Shown here piece by piece: positions 1 through 11,472 of a stretch of DNA of 64,000 nt. The notes below the pieces were generated by a model. That model was not told where the DNA came from. It saw only the letters and a program-made list of their open reading frames with translations, and did not search any database. The DNA comes from Sthenelais limicola (taxonomy: Eukaryota; Annelida; Polychaeta; Phyllodocida; Sigalionidae). Every line of letters begins with the position of its first letter. Position 1 is the first letter of the stretch. Made by a program: the position numbers and the translations under genes. The DNA lies in the NCBI GenBank assembly GCA_942159475.1, contig OW804094.1:57284966-57348965 (forward strand), read 5' to 3'.

Positions 1-1
1 C

Positions 2-1090
2 TATACGCTGGACCTGGAGCGAGCGTATAAAAATTTCAGGGCGTGCCCTAATGACTGGCCACTATTGATTTTTGCATGGGACAGCTCATTCTATCTTGAT
101 ATAAGTCTACCTTTTGGAGCTAAACAAAGCTCTCTTCACATGCAAAGGGTGGCGAACGTCATGCATCATGGAAGCAGCAGGCTAAAGCGGCTACATGTAC
201 CTGGATGACATGCTGTGTTGGGAGGAGTCTAGAGCTACAAGTACGCCATCAGCATTTTTGACAAACTAGGCTTGCCCATCGCACATAAAAAGACTCAGGA
301 GCCAGCAACAGAGGCAAGATGGCTGGGCATTATAATCAACACAAAAGACCTTACATTAACAATGCCTAAGGACAAGCTGGACGAGGTGTTGGAAGAGGCG
401 AAAAAATTCAAGAAGCCGAAGACAACCACCAAGAAACACCTGCAATCTATGATAGGTAAAATTCTCCACCTGTCGCATAAACATAAATGCATAAACCCAG
501 CCAAGATATTTGTACGCCGACTCCTTGAGACACTGAGGGAGGACAAGCGACCGCGAATCATCATACACGAGGCGATGGAGAGGGACCTGTCATGGGTAAT
601 ACAGTTTGCACGTACCTGGAACGGGGTCAGCATGATCGCCTCAAGGCAAATATCTATGACCATAGCAAATATCTATGACCATAGATATGAACAGGGCCTC
701 GCAACAACGTCAGACGGCGAAAGATATGCAGAGCAGGACCTCACCAAAATAAGAGAAATGAGGATCGACCACTTAGCGTACGCCGCACCAAGCCTGCTCA
801 ACTCCATGCTACAGGACATCCATACAGCCACCACAGTCAAAGTGGTTACGACTAGTAAAGACACAAATACCCCCCTCTCCCAAGGTACAAGGAAGGAACG
901 GGATATGACTGGCCCTAGATCGATGTGGCTATTACAAGCCTGTAGATATATTAGAATCGTATATGAAACACAAGAATCATCAGTAATCAACGAAATGATA
1001 GCAAATATACCCTCGATCACCCTCGATGCACATCGGGAAATATTCTGCCTGCTGGAGCGTGGTGATGATCTGTTTCTCTGTGAGTGGTAG
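2..1090 (+). pseudogene. Decayed DIRS-type reverse transcriptase / RNase H remnant
   Basis: A broken retroelement polymerase, cut by the window edge. From base 2 one frame reads an RT palm start with LDLERAYKNF and LPFGAKQSS. A shift near 197 leads to the catalytic box YLDDMLCW, and another leads into the long open stretch from 272. That stretch holds the RT thumb/connection motif (RWLGIIINTKDLTLTMP) and a helical region ending FARTWNGVSM. After about 690 the match weakens, although SMWLLQACRYI resembles the segment after RNase H in YR retroelements. At least two frameshifts separate the blocks, and no start codon or element ends are visible. The assignment to DIRS-type elements rests on motif style; a divergent gypsy-like RT is the alternative. 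It is dead. Confidence 0.62.
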
Positions 1091-2127
1091 TTCTGCACTA
1101 CCTGATGTGTCTTTTGCCTTGTAGTGGCATCAAGGGCGAGCTGTAACCTATATGATGAGAGAGCTGGCTGTATGAGCTGTCTTCTTTTGTAATGCTCCCT
1201 GATTGCCGAAATGTAATTACATACTGTGTAGGCCTATTCATCACTCCATGTACTTTTAACAATTTAACTAACATAGAAAACTACATGTGACTCCTACCGT
1301 GATACATCTAGCAAAACCAGACTAGGCCTATGGTTGTGATATACCGGTATTGTTATTAATGATAATCAGCGAGAGATATTAACGATGTCTAGATGATTCC
1401 AGGAAACGATTGGTAGGCCTATAGGCCTACAACTCACACAATATGTCCAATATTTCAAAACAAATGCAAGGACTATAGATACAGGTGTATACAGTACGTT
1501 GTTACAGCCACACTTTTTCAAACTAACTCAATGGAAATAGCCTACCCTATTTCCTTTAATGAGCTAAAAAAAAGAAAAAAGGAGGAGGGTATCTTTTAAA
1601 GTGAAGTCTGCGAAATGCTGGCAAAGGGGGTATTTTTTACTTACTTTGTGGCACAGAAAAGCATATAATTATGACAGAAACTCCGCGTCAGTGTTTATGT
1701 TATAACAGGGTGGTATGCAGTGTTCCCTAAAGACGTCGGCAGGTCGGCAAAATAATTCTGTGGCCGACGTCTGCCTTCTTCATGCAGGCCAATTTGACCG
1801 ACGTCAACGCCACCCACTGACTAGGGGAATTTGCATAACCACCGGGAACTAAATAATTCAATCCAGCTTTAGGGTGAAATGTACAAATTATTTTTCAAAG
1901 GTAAAATGTCATTGGGCATGATAGCACAATCGAAAACCATGATGCATTTATCTCGGTTATTTTACCAGTAATTTATGGAAAGCCGTTTATACATATAACT
2001 CAAATGTACAGAATTTTAGTAATACTTTTCCTAATTTACCTAACCATATTCCTGATTAGCCTTTTTCTTTTTGAACTGGCATCCTATTTCGGGAGAATTG
2101 GTCCAGCTCGGCGGCCAACCCGGAATG
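1091..2127. other. No gene recognised
   Basis: AT-rich sequence with short AGGCCTA-type palindromes near 1240-1430. I see no coding region, RNA gene or clear transposon end. Confidence 0.5.
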
Positions 2128-2543
2128 AATTAACCCTGAATAGGGAGAACTAGTAGGCTAACCAGGAAAATGAATGACGAATTAACCCTTGAAAATGCAT
2201 GCGAACTGGGTACATTTTTTCCAGGTTAGCTGAGAACTGGCAAAAGAGAAATAGTGCTTTTCCGAAGTAGCAGGGTTTCTAGAGAATTAGATCTCAGCTC
2301 GGAGTGAATTAAAAAAAGCTATGTCCCAATCAGGAATTGATGAAGTTTAAGTAGGAATGACGGAAAGGGAAGATTAGCTAAATATTAAAAAGCACAGTTT
2401 GGGAATTTTAGGAATTTTCCGATTTTGTGCCTAATTCTCGGCTAACCCGGAACAAAATTCCCCAGTTCGCATGCATTTTCAATGGTGAAATCCTCAGTCA
2501 TTTTCCGGGTTAGCCTACTAATGCTCCCGATTTGGGGTTAATT
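2128..2543. repeat. MITE-like inverted repeat with arms of about 112 bp
   Basis: Bases 2128-2240 match the reverse complement of 2430-2543 over almost the whole arm. Shared blocks include TAGTAGGCTAACC, GAAAATGCATGCGAACTGGG and the GGTTAGC(T/C)GAGAA stretch. About 190 bp of AT-rich DNA separates the arms. There is no transposase, so this is best read as a non-autonomous DNA transposon. Its exact termini and superfamily are not clear. Confidence 0.65.
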
Positions 2544-3039
2544 TATAACATGTATAAATGGCTTTCCATAATAATTGATCATGAGTTTTTGTTACATTTT
2601 AGTTTGGCAATGAATTAATGCCTGCGAAGACAAGATAATTCTAAATTGTTCACAGTGAACGTGGGGATAATCCCATAGCCTAATTACTGTTTATGTTTAG
2701 TCACCACGTGTTTTTCTTATTCTATCATTTTATAAGGGGTCCTTTTTGGAATAAAGTTTTCCGCGTTTTGCCACAAAAAAAGGGTGGGGGGTAAAATGCC
2801 TTGAAAATTCGCAGAAAGGGGGTACTTTTCAAAGGCTGGAACAAAAATGCCTACACTTTTGACCCCTGACTGTGTGTGTGGGCGGGGGGCGGGATTGCAA
2901 AGTATAGTGACATGTCCCAATAGTATTGCATCCTATATTGGGATTCATATCCGGCGCTTTTTCAAGGCCTGGTGCCTATTTAGTAAATCATGCTCTGCCC
3001 CCTGCGCTTATTCAAGGAAAAACGGTAGTCGCATGCATA
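2544..3039. other. No gene; G-rich low-complexity stretch
   Basis: Contains a short GGGTGGGGGGTAAAA tract near 2783 and a GGGCGGGGGGCGGG tract near 2880. A similar GCAAAGGGGGTA phrase occurs near 1622, so an old dispersed repeat is possible. No gene is seen. Confidence 0.4.
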
Positions 3040-5307
3040 AATGTGTGCCAATGGAAAGGCAACGTCACTACGTCCATTACTAGTTATGAAACGAGCCCCT
3101 GGATAACCTACGATACCTTACGACAAATAAAGTTACATGATTACCTTTTCAGCCAGGCTAGAAAATTAAATGACCCGGGAAAATGGGACATAGCAAAACA
3201 TCAAAGAAAAGTCACAAATAAGATACTCAAAGAGGCAAGAAACAACTATATTATAATGCAGTTAAACAAAGAAAGAGATTGTCTAGGAAGTTCTGGAATA
3301 TCCTGAGGAAAATTGCACTCCCAGAAAAAATTAAAAATAAGGAAAAGATAAATGTAATTGATGACAGAAATGAAAAACTGAGTGGAATCCAACTGGCTGA
3401 CTTTCTAAACAAATATTTCATTGAAATTGGTGAGAAACTCAACAAAAATAACAATACAAATAGCCCCCCACCTATACACCATCAAGGAAATGGACAAAAA
3501 TCTGAATTCCGATTTACACAAATTACTACAGCACAGCTACTTCTTATAATCAACAGTCTCAAAGACCACAAGAGAAAATTCCAACTGCATGGAAAAGGTC
3601 AGTAGTTACACCCATCTACAAAAATGTAAGAGAGAAATCAGAAGTAACCAACTACAGACCAATATCCAACATTAATATGATAAGGAAAATATTTGAAAAA
3701 TGTCTTTACCAACAAATGATGAATTATATAAATATAAATAAGATATTATCACCCAAACAGTTTGGATTTAGGAAGAAAAAATCCACCCAGACGGCAATTG
3801 CAAATTTATTAAACTTTATATATAATGGAATAAACAAGAACCAGGACACAACAGTTATTTATATGGATCTTAGCAAAGCCTTTGATACCATAAACCATGA
3901 AATATTATTAAATAAGATCAACAATTATTTCCCTAGACAAGACATGACCCAGATGATTGGAAATTACCTTGAAAACCATCAACAGCAAACAAAGTCAATG
4001 GAGTTATCTCAACAAAATTACAGATAAAATGTGGTGTGCCACAAGGCACAACACTTGGCCCTGTACTATTCATATTATATATTAATGACATGATTAGCAC
4101 TGTAAAACATACAAACATCCATCTTTTCCAATCTTCTACTGTACAAATGGGGAAAATGCAAATGAAAACCTGCAAAAAGACCTTAATTCAATTACCAGAT
4201 GTAAAAAGAAGAATGTATAAGCTGAATAGAAATAGAAAAATGATGACAAGAAAGGCCAGTGAATTACTCTCCAAATCAGCAATATTACCCATTATAGACT
4301 ATGGTGATTGTTTCTACCAAAGCTGTAATATAACCAGACTAAGAAAACTAAAAATCCTCCAAAATCAAGCTGTATGCTTCATTTTTAACCTTCACAGAAG
4401 AACAAACATAAAGGAATATGAAGAAACTATTAAACTCCAACCATTGCAGGACAGAAGGGAACATCACCTTCTGCAACTATTTAAATCTATAATACAAACT
4501 GAACCTGAAATGATAAACCAGAACCCCAACACCAGGACACAACACAACAAAGGGAAACATATTCTCAAAACCACTATCCCGAGAAATAAGAAATACCAAG
4601 ACAGTTTCCTTCATACCGGTTCATTACTTTGGAATCAACTTCCTAGAGAAATACAACTACAAGACCAAAAAGCAAAATTCAAAAAGGAAAGTTTAAAGTG
4701 GATAACCATAAAAAATTGCAATTAGAGGGAAGTATCTATCAGGAAAATAAAGATAAAATAAAAATAAAAAGTTGACATGACAAGTTTCTGGGTTTTGAAT
4801 TGAAACTCTAAAACTGACTCAATCAACTGACCACAGTCCCTTAAAGAGTTATGAATAGAACCCCACTACCGCTTATAATATTACCAATTTTATAGTACCA
4901 GACCAACACATCTTTGCATCCTCAGCATTATGACTAAAGACTGATCAGATTGATCAAATATCATTTATGATTGCTACCTAGAAATATTTTATGAAACAGA
5001 CATAGTGATAGCAGTGATAGGAGACCATTTACGCATACAATTATTATAGCATTTTAATTGCTAGTGTCATAATTTATCCTTACTGATAATTAAAGATGAA
5101 TTGTAAATAATATTCATGATGATATTGAAACCCATACTTATACTTTATGAAAATAAATAAGAATCTAATGTAAATACCACTGTATATAATAATAAAATTA
5201 TAGCTGAAGGTAATGTAATCAGGCTATACTGACGAAAATATGGTGAAAACCAGGAGATGTACCTGTTCAAAAGAAATAAAAACGTTTTCAAATCAAATCA
5301 AATCAAA
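3040..5307 (+). mobile_element. 5'-truncated L2/CR1-like non-LTR retrotransposon
   Basis: The element starts inside the linker before RT, so the endonuclease is missing. It runs through broken RT blocks and an AT-rich 3' UTR with several AATAAA-like hexamers. It ends in the short tandem tail TCAAATCAAATCAAA at about 5289-5307. CR1/L2-type LINEs typically end in short tandem repeats rather than poly(A), which supports the family call. I could not define a target-site duplication. Confidence 0.72.
3060..4725 (+). pseudogene. LINE reverse transcriptase, multiply frameshifted, catalytic box lost
   Basis: The reading order is a linker (PWITYDTLRQIKLHDYLF), then KKFWNILRKI, then NYRPISNINMIRKIFEKCLY, then FGFRKKKSTQTAI, then the first catalytic Asp in YMDLSKAFDTINHEIL, then CGVPQGTTLGPVLFILYIND. 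The strand that should carry the FADD/YADD pair instead reads IHLFQSSTVQMG, so the two catalytic aspartates are gone. The C-terminal region (IIDYGDCFYQS, LKILQNQAVCFIF, ending near 4725) matches the post-RT domain of CR1/L2 LINEs. Frames change near 3280, 3600, 3677 and 4030. There appears to be a deletion between NSLKDHK and the segment encoding TAWKRSVVTPIYK. It cannot make active RT. Confidence 0.8.
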
Positions 5308-5337
5308 GCTTACAATAAAAGTTGCTTATTTGTTATT

Positions 5338-5853
5338 AGGGTAAAGCGGGATAATAATTATGGGCATGTGGGGAATATGGGCACCTTCAGATATTAGACC
5401 GAAATAAGCAATCTCAATCAATCTCAATCTCAATCTCAATATGGGCACCACCTACCATTCTAAACACCAATTAATGTTTCTATATGCATTATATAAAACA
5501 TAAAAAAAGTATTTTACAATCACCACCACTGACCAAACCACAAAATTAAATACTTACATAAAATGTATAACTATTATCGATAAGAACCTCAAAATCACAG
5601 GTTATCTGGGGGGAATATGGGCCTGTCCATATTACTCACACATATGGGGGAATATGGGTACACCATCTTTTTTGTTACTTTCAGCCTAGCAAAAATATTA
5701 TCCAAATAAATATGGAAAAAAGCTCAAATTCTCTCAAGAGGGGTACATAGAAAGTGTGAAAACTGAAAAAACTGAATAGATTATAATATCTAAATATTAG
5801 CTCACATCTGAAAAAAGGTCCAATACAATGCTCATATTATCCCGCTTTACCCT
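5338..5853. mobile_element. Non-autonomous DNA transposon (MITE), 19-bp perfect TIRs
   Basis: The left end AGGGTAAAGCGGGATAATA (5338-5356) is perfectly inverted at 5835-5853. The interior holds several copies of a GGGGAATATGGGC phrase and a CAATCT simple repeat near 5408-5440. There is no ORF of note. Flanks suggest a TTATTA-like duplication, but this is ambiguous. Confidence 0.75.
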
Positions 5854-8110
5854 ACACTTATTAAATCAGCGAAAGGACACCAATGCTTTCAGAATATTAT
5901 ACTAGGCCTCATTATGATATAATATTCGTTTTGGAATTCAGCTGAGAGAAATATTATATACCAAGTACTTGTTACACGAACACCGTATCCGACGGCAAGA
6001 AGATTTAATATATTTTGAGAAAATATTTCAGTCACGTCTGAGGTCTGCTTTATCTTTCCGCCCAATCAATTAAGAGCATAGTGTATGTAGATCTATATAT
6101 GTATTGGGTCTATGCATACACAAGAGGACAATCCTTCAAGTTATTCGCTCTGTTCAGGACACAGATGAAGACGTTATAATTATAATGATCTCCTCGATTA
6201 TTCCATGAATAACTCCCCCTAATATCAGTAATTAGATTTCACGCAAACAATGGACGTCGAAGGAATTCTGCTGCTCTTTGCTGTTTCTTTAAAGATCTCA
6301 GAAGTTGCGAATGCCTCCTCGGAAATCACTGAAGTGGCGTTAAAGAAACATGTGACCGATCGGAGCCCTTTCCCAAGACCCTGAATGCAGCGCATACCAA
6401 CAGCTGTCACTTGACTTTTTAAGAAGTGACTTTTTTAACTGTGTCCATCGATCTCTCCATTCAGATCACTTCACTCAATTGATTCCTTCAATTTCTTCAT
6501 ATTAGTGTCGTCTTTCTGACAATTATTTCGGTAATGATCGCATGAAGTGTGTCTGAATAAAGTTTTAAATGCCTTCTTAAAGAAAAATGTTCCATTTGAT
6601 AGGGAAAATTGAATGCAAACGTAAAGGAGCATCTTGACTCGTCATCCCGGACCCGCAGGGAGATAATTCTCTAACTGGTACTTCTGAACTGAGGTAGTCT
6701 TCAATGTTTATTCATTATAGGAGGGACTGGGAAACTATATACGGATAGATATTATGAGCTAATGTGAATTAAACAAGGTGTAAGTGTTTCAAGTCTGAAC
6801 GGTTTTGACTTTAGCAATATTTTCAAAAGTAAGGTGTAAAGCTTCGGAAGATTCATATCCGACTAGACTAATGTACATTGGATTTGTCTTCTTATAAACG
6901 CGAGCAACTTAACATATAACAATAAGCTAGTTTCTAAAGACAGAAGGGAGTGTTTACTGCTCAGATGCTTCCCTATATTCTTTCCCGGGTGGAAGTGACT
7001 TAATAAGTATCTTAACTCAAGGCATTCATTGGCAACTATAATGTCGATTAGCATTTTGAATTCCTCGATCTTGGCTTAGCTTCCGTACTTCTATAGTGGC
7101 GTGGAGGATAGACTTCCACCCTACTGGCCGGTTTAGTCCCATGTACAGCTTCTTTTAGAGAGAGAAATAAATACAGTCTAGCGTTCAGGAGGATCTCCAA
7201 TCAATGAAGCAGCGGATGACTAGAAACTAGCCGAAGAAACAGTCTTTCATTATTGTGACAGGATTTATTGTTGAAGATACGTTTTTCTATTATTCCTTTT
7301 GATTTCGCCACTATCTACTAGAAAACTGTGTATTGTTGGATCAGATATAACTGGAATTTAATCACGAAATTCTTACAGAGATTCTCTGGTCGAGAAATGT
7401 ATTTTATAGATTGACGCCAACAAATCCTAAATTTGGCCATAAAATGAGCTGGTCCATCCCACTGTTATCGGACACGTTCCTCATTTGTCTGTGCTTTAAT
7501 GAAGAAAGGGATTCATTGGAGATCGGTTTGCGAATATAATTGCATCTCTTCCAAAACGTGACAGTGGAATCGAAATCATTGGTACTATTGATAACAATTT
7601 AGAACGCTGAGAAATTTCTCGCCATTATATTATATTCGGGGGCATCTTGCATAGGACATCTTAAAGTGTTCCTTGCTAAGATATTTCTCCTTGCTTGCGT
7701 TGGAAATATCTACCTCTGGAATACAAATTAGCATTGTCTGTATAGCAAATTCCTTCCCTTAAAGTTCCCCACCACCAGCTTAGCGAGGGAAAATAGCTAA
7801 GCAAGGAAACTCTTGAGTAATGATTTCTTATAAAACAGGCCCGGGGGACCGGAACTACTGAGTTTTCGGACACATGCATGAAATGTTTGTTATTCCTACG
7901 TCAGTTGAGGGACATGGAACAGTGGCTGGTGCAACAACTACATGCAAAGGTTATACCTATTGCAGAACAAGTTATTCCTTTTTAGCTTCTCAGTAAATTC
8001 GAGAAGCTTAGTGAATTGCGTACCATTCTGTCAATCATCTTCATCCATCATGAATGTGTGAGATGGTTGTGGGGTAACAATCAGTGTGAAATCATCTGTC
8101 TGATCAGTTT
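5854..8110. other. No gene recognised
   Basis: About 2.2 kb with only short open frames and no recognisable protein motif on either strand. A weak inverted repeat with CTAAG/CTTAG cores lies near 7670-7810. Nothing else is supported. Confidence 0.5.
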
Positions 8111-8560
8111 GCATGTTTGCAGAAGGCTTATCTACTCCACCCATTTCCCACCTCCAAACCTCCACCCTGCCCCCTCTCTGGTTATTACATAATAAGACAA
8201 ACAAGGTCTGCCCTTGCCTTCCAGCTCCCTCCCTCCCTCCCCCCCTTGCCTTTCACTCATTACCCCCATCTCTCTTTCTCTCTCACTCTGAGTGCTGTTT
8301 TAGTGCACTATCTCTATCCCTCCTTCCCCCACCCTCTCTCTCTCTCTGTACATCCCTCTCTCCCCTCTGTCTCTGTCTCTCCCTCCCTTTAGTTGGAGAG
8401 GGGGAGGAAAGGGGGAGAAGGAAAATTGATAGATGTATAGGAGTGTTTTTATTCTTTTGTTGGAAAACCTATTATACATGATCAATCTTTGGAGGGATTT
8501 AGACTCTCTCTCTCTCTCTCTCTCTTTCTGAAATTCTCTCAGAGAAACAATGTCACTGGA
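8111..8560. repeat. Pyrimidine-rich low-complexity tract
   Basis: Long CCCTCC, CTCTCT and TCTCTC runs, with a purine-rich stretch at 8390-8425. The open frames here are by-products of the base composition (Pro/Leu/Ser on one strand, Arg/Glu on the other). Confidence 0.8.
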
Positions 8561-8619
8561 TGGGGTGAACTCTTCCTCACACTCCACCTGCCTGCATATA
8601 CCTGTATATATATGGGACA

Positions 8620-8694
8620 ATCGACTTTACGAGGGGGTACCTCGACTTTACGAGGGGGTACCTCGACTTTACGAGGGGGTACCTCGACTTTACC
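8620..8694. repeat. 21-bp tandem repeat, about 3.5 copies
   Basis: The unit TCGACTTTACGAGGGGGTACC repeats almost perfectly, then breaks into TCGACTTTACCTCGGCG. The near-identity of the units suggests recent expansion. It follows a short TATA-rich run. Confidence 0.9.
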
Positions 8695-9132
8695 TCGGCG
8701 TAGGTGAAGGGTTCTTTCTTTTATCTCAGCAGGCTTATGTAAACAAACTGTATGCTACATATGGATAAATTATATAGGTCTGTACACACTTTTATCGATG
8801 TACCGAATAACTTGCTTCAACTTAGGTTTGTAGTTATTTCAGAACAAAAATTAAATCTATGTTAGAAATAATGAAACATTTTGTAACCTTAATATCAGGC
8901 TATTCTGAGAATATTTATACTTGATGTATAAAAATGTTTATTAGACCTGAATAAAATATTTGCAAAATCAAAATCAATAGTATGTTGTCTTGTTTCATCA
9001 ACAGGTTAACCATTGTACATGGTTAAGGGATTGTGTATTTACACATTTACACATATAAGCACTTTTAGTTAAATATTCTGCATTTTCAGTTGAACAAAAA
9101 CTAAATTTCTGTAACTATGACTTGACATTGTG
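8695..9132. other. No gene; AT-rich
   Basis: AT-rich DNA with no recognisable feature. Confidence 0.5.
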
Positions 9133-9328
9133 CACAAATAGTTGATACTGAGAAGTCGTTTCCTTTGGAAACGCAGAATATATATACATTAAGTGAAACT
9201 GATTATAAAGTTAAATAGAAAAATAGTTGATTAAATCGCGCACAAATAATTGATAGGAAACGCAGAATATATACATTAAGTTAAACTGATTATAAAGTTA
9301 AATAGAAAAATAGTTGATTAAATCATTG
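9133..9328. repeat. Tandem duplication of about 90-106 bp
   Basis: The block CACAAATA(G/A)TTGATA ... GGAAACGCAGAATATATACA ... AGTTGATTAAATC occurs at 9133-9238 and again at 9241-9328. The first copy has an extra spacer of about 20 bp. It is near-identical, so recent, and non-coding. Confidence 0.8.
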
Positions 9329-9479
9329 ATTAACTTAATAAACTTATAACTTGTTACAATGGATATTTATTGGTTCGGTTTCTCGAACGATACATAACTA
9401 CTAACAGCGTTTGGTGGTGTGCCGGCCGTCTGTTTGACCGCCCTATATTGTATTCAAACAAGCGCCTTCGGCACTTGGA

Positions 9480-9960
9480 ATATAGCAGGTTAGATCTGCA
9501 ATTCTCTCTTTTCCCCCTCTCCTCTTCACTCTTCCCTCCCCCTCTTTTCTCTGGGTATATCCTGAGAAAGAAAGAAAGGGAACGATACCGTCATTATTTA
9601 GAATGTTAGGCTTGCCACATTTAACACTAGAAACTTATTTGAAAACAGAAATAAAGAGGATTTAAGATTACCATTTTAAGAATTTTAGAATTAAGAATTT
9701 TAGGAGATAAAAAATGAAGGAGAGAGATAGATAAAGAAGGGAGGGAGAGAGAGAGCACAATTCAGGAGAGGAGAAGAGAGGGAGAGGAGAGATGAGAAGG
9801 ACAGATATAAGAGGGTTTCATTGAAAAGTACTTGCATCCCCCCCCCCACACACCTTGTCCTCCCCCTTTCGTTCCCCTCCCCAACTACCACCCTTGCTCT
9901 CTCTCCCCTTTTATCCCCCCCCTTCACTCCTCCTCCTCCTCGATCCCCTTCCTTCATATA
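9480..9960. repeat. CT-rich and GA-rich low-complexity tracts
   Basis: A pyrimidine tract (9500-9550), a purine tract (9712-9800) and a C-rich tract (9838-9950) with a run of Cs. No gene. Similar CT and CA tracts recur at 10240-10345. Confidence 0.75.
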
Positions 9961-10388
9961 AACGTGCAGAACAAGAAAGCTGACAGAAAGAGGTTTAAAA
10001 TGATATGTATAACATGCTTTTGCTTACTTATTTGCTAAACTAAAATGATATTTCAAAATAATCTTCAATCTTGATCATTTATATTACCCGTTTGTGATCC
10101 TCTTGCCTGTATAATCTGTCAAAGTATTTTTCAATTCAATTCAATATTTCGTGGTCTTTTTGATATATTCCCAGCCTGTTTGTGGGCTGAAGTGGCAAAG
10201 CCTCTTGTTCTATGATATAAATGTATTCCCTATCTGAGTATCTCTCTCTCTTCCCTCCCCCTCTCTTTTTCTTTACTCCCCCTGCCCTCACCCTTTCCGC
10301 CCCCCCCCCCACACACACACACACCTCATACACACATCACCCTAACACACACACATGCTTCAAGTATGGCCAAATACAATGAAAAATG

Positions 10389-10591
10389 TATATGTGAAGG
10401 TGAAAACATCACCAATTATATTGGAGAAGTCACGCCCCTAACTACGCCGCCTAGGTAACCACGCCCCCCTTGGTCCCGCTTATGACGTCGCCCCTGTGTT
10501 TACCTATGACGTCATAGTCCCAATGCTTCCACGTCCACCTTTCCTTCCACTCTCAACTGCTTCTCCGCCCACGCCACACGTATAATTTTTT
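10389..10591 (+). repeat. A1 split direct repeat (left end of Ngaro-like 1)
   Basis: Matches 14490-14670 from TATATGTGAAGGTGAAAACA to CACACGTATAATTTTTT. About 22 bp (with CACGCCCC and ACTACG) occur in A1 but not in A2. It contains a perfect palindromic CRE, TGACGTCA, at 10507-10514 and likely holds the promoter of the element. Confidence 0.88.
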
Positions 10592-10623
10592 GGCGTGATT
10601 TTGAGTCAAGTTCCGATTTCAAG

Positions 10624-11472
10624 ATGGGTAGATATTGTACGCCCTGCGGAATTGAGCATGATGCTCTGACTGGATTGCATTGCAATCGTAAATTGATAGC
10701 AGAGGTGGCGGCCTTAGAAGGTGCAAAAACAAGTCAACTCACCGGGCGTGTGGAGGGTCTGGAAAACATGGTCAGTCGAATCCTGACGGCGGTCCAGGCG
10801 TTGGAAAAGAAGCCCGAGTCATCAGTAGGTTCCTCAGATAGTGAGATTCATATCAATGAAGATAAAGGCAGGAAGTCTCGTCGGGATCTGGAGGATGAAG
10901 AGCCATCGCACAGTAGAGAGAGTTCCATATATACAGCGGGCTCGTCATCTCACCGTCGTCGGCGCAGTGCTTCTAGGAAGAGGTCCGGCCCTTTAGACCG
11001 CGAATCGGTCATAGACAAGGGTGAGACAATTGGAAATTTTAATGAACTCTTGCTTCTGTCCCTTCAACTTATGGAGAAGTTAATTTCTGACTCACGCCCT
11101 GTAGAGGAACTGTCGAGTGTCTTATCCCATTGCATCACCATGACGGAGAAAGATGCTTCATCCATGTATACTCTCAAGGCGTCATTGGTGTATGATCAGG
11201 CTGTCAGATCAAGGGCCAACAAGAAAGGTTTGGTCGCTTTCGGCGATACACGCCGGGAGGAGGTATTGCGCTACTATTCCTATGAAAATTCACGCAAAGC
11301 AGCTGCTTCGAAGTCGTCTGGGAAATCTAAGTCTGCCAAGGAACGTATGTGCTTCAAGTTTAACTCTGGGGGATGTACCAGGTCGCAATGTGACTACGGC
11401 CATCAATGCTCTTCACGCGGATTAGCTGATCATGGAGCGAAGACCTATGCGTTGACCAAGGCATCGAAATAG
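10624..11472 (+). CDS. Gag-like nucleic-acid-binding ORF1 of Ngaro-like 1
   Basis: 282 codons from the first ATG after A1 (MGRYCTPCGIEHD). The N terminus has a C-x2-C-x3-H-x7-C motif (residues 5-20) that recurs in the other two Ngaro-like elements here. A basic Ser/Arg-rich middle (SSHRRRRSASRKRSG) follows, then a helical region. Near residue 240 is a CCCH-type finger (CFKFNSGGC, then C and H spaced 4 and 3). A following CCHC-like knuckle has lost two cysteines (CSSRGLADHGAKTY). Gag proteins of this class are thought to package element RNA. The frame ends at a single TAG (11470-11472), and the RT frame continues in the same phase directly after it. Confidence 0.8.
   Translation: MGRYCTPCGIEHDALTGLHCNRKLIAEVAALEGAKTSQLTGRVEGLENMVSRILTAVQALEKKPESSVGSSDSEIHINEDKGRKSRRDLEDEEPSHSRESSIYTAGSSSHRRRRSASRKRSGPLDRESVIDKGETIGNFNELLLLSLQLMEKLISDSRPVEELSSVLSHCITMTEKDASSMYTLKASLVYDQAVRSRANKKGLVAFGDTRREEVLRYYSYENSRKAAASKSSGKSKSAKERMCFKFNSGGCTRSQCDYGHQCSSRGLADHGAKTYALTKASK

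Noticed and set aside
8113..8707. Overlapping open frames on both strands
   Set aside because: They follow CT-rich low complexity and the 21-bp repeat; the predicted proteins are compositional (Pro/Ser/Leu or Arg/Glu).
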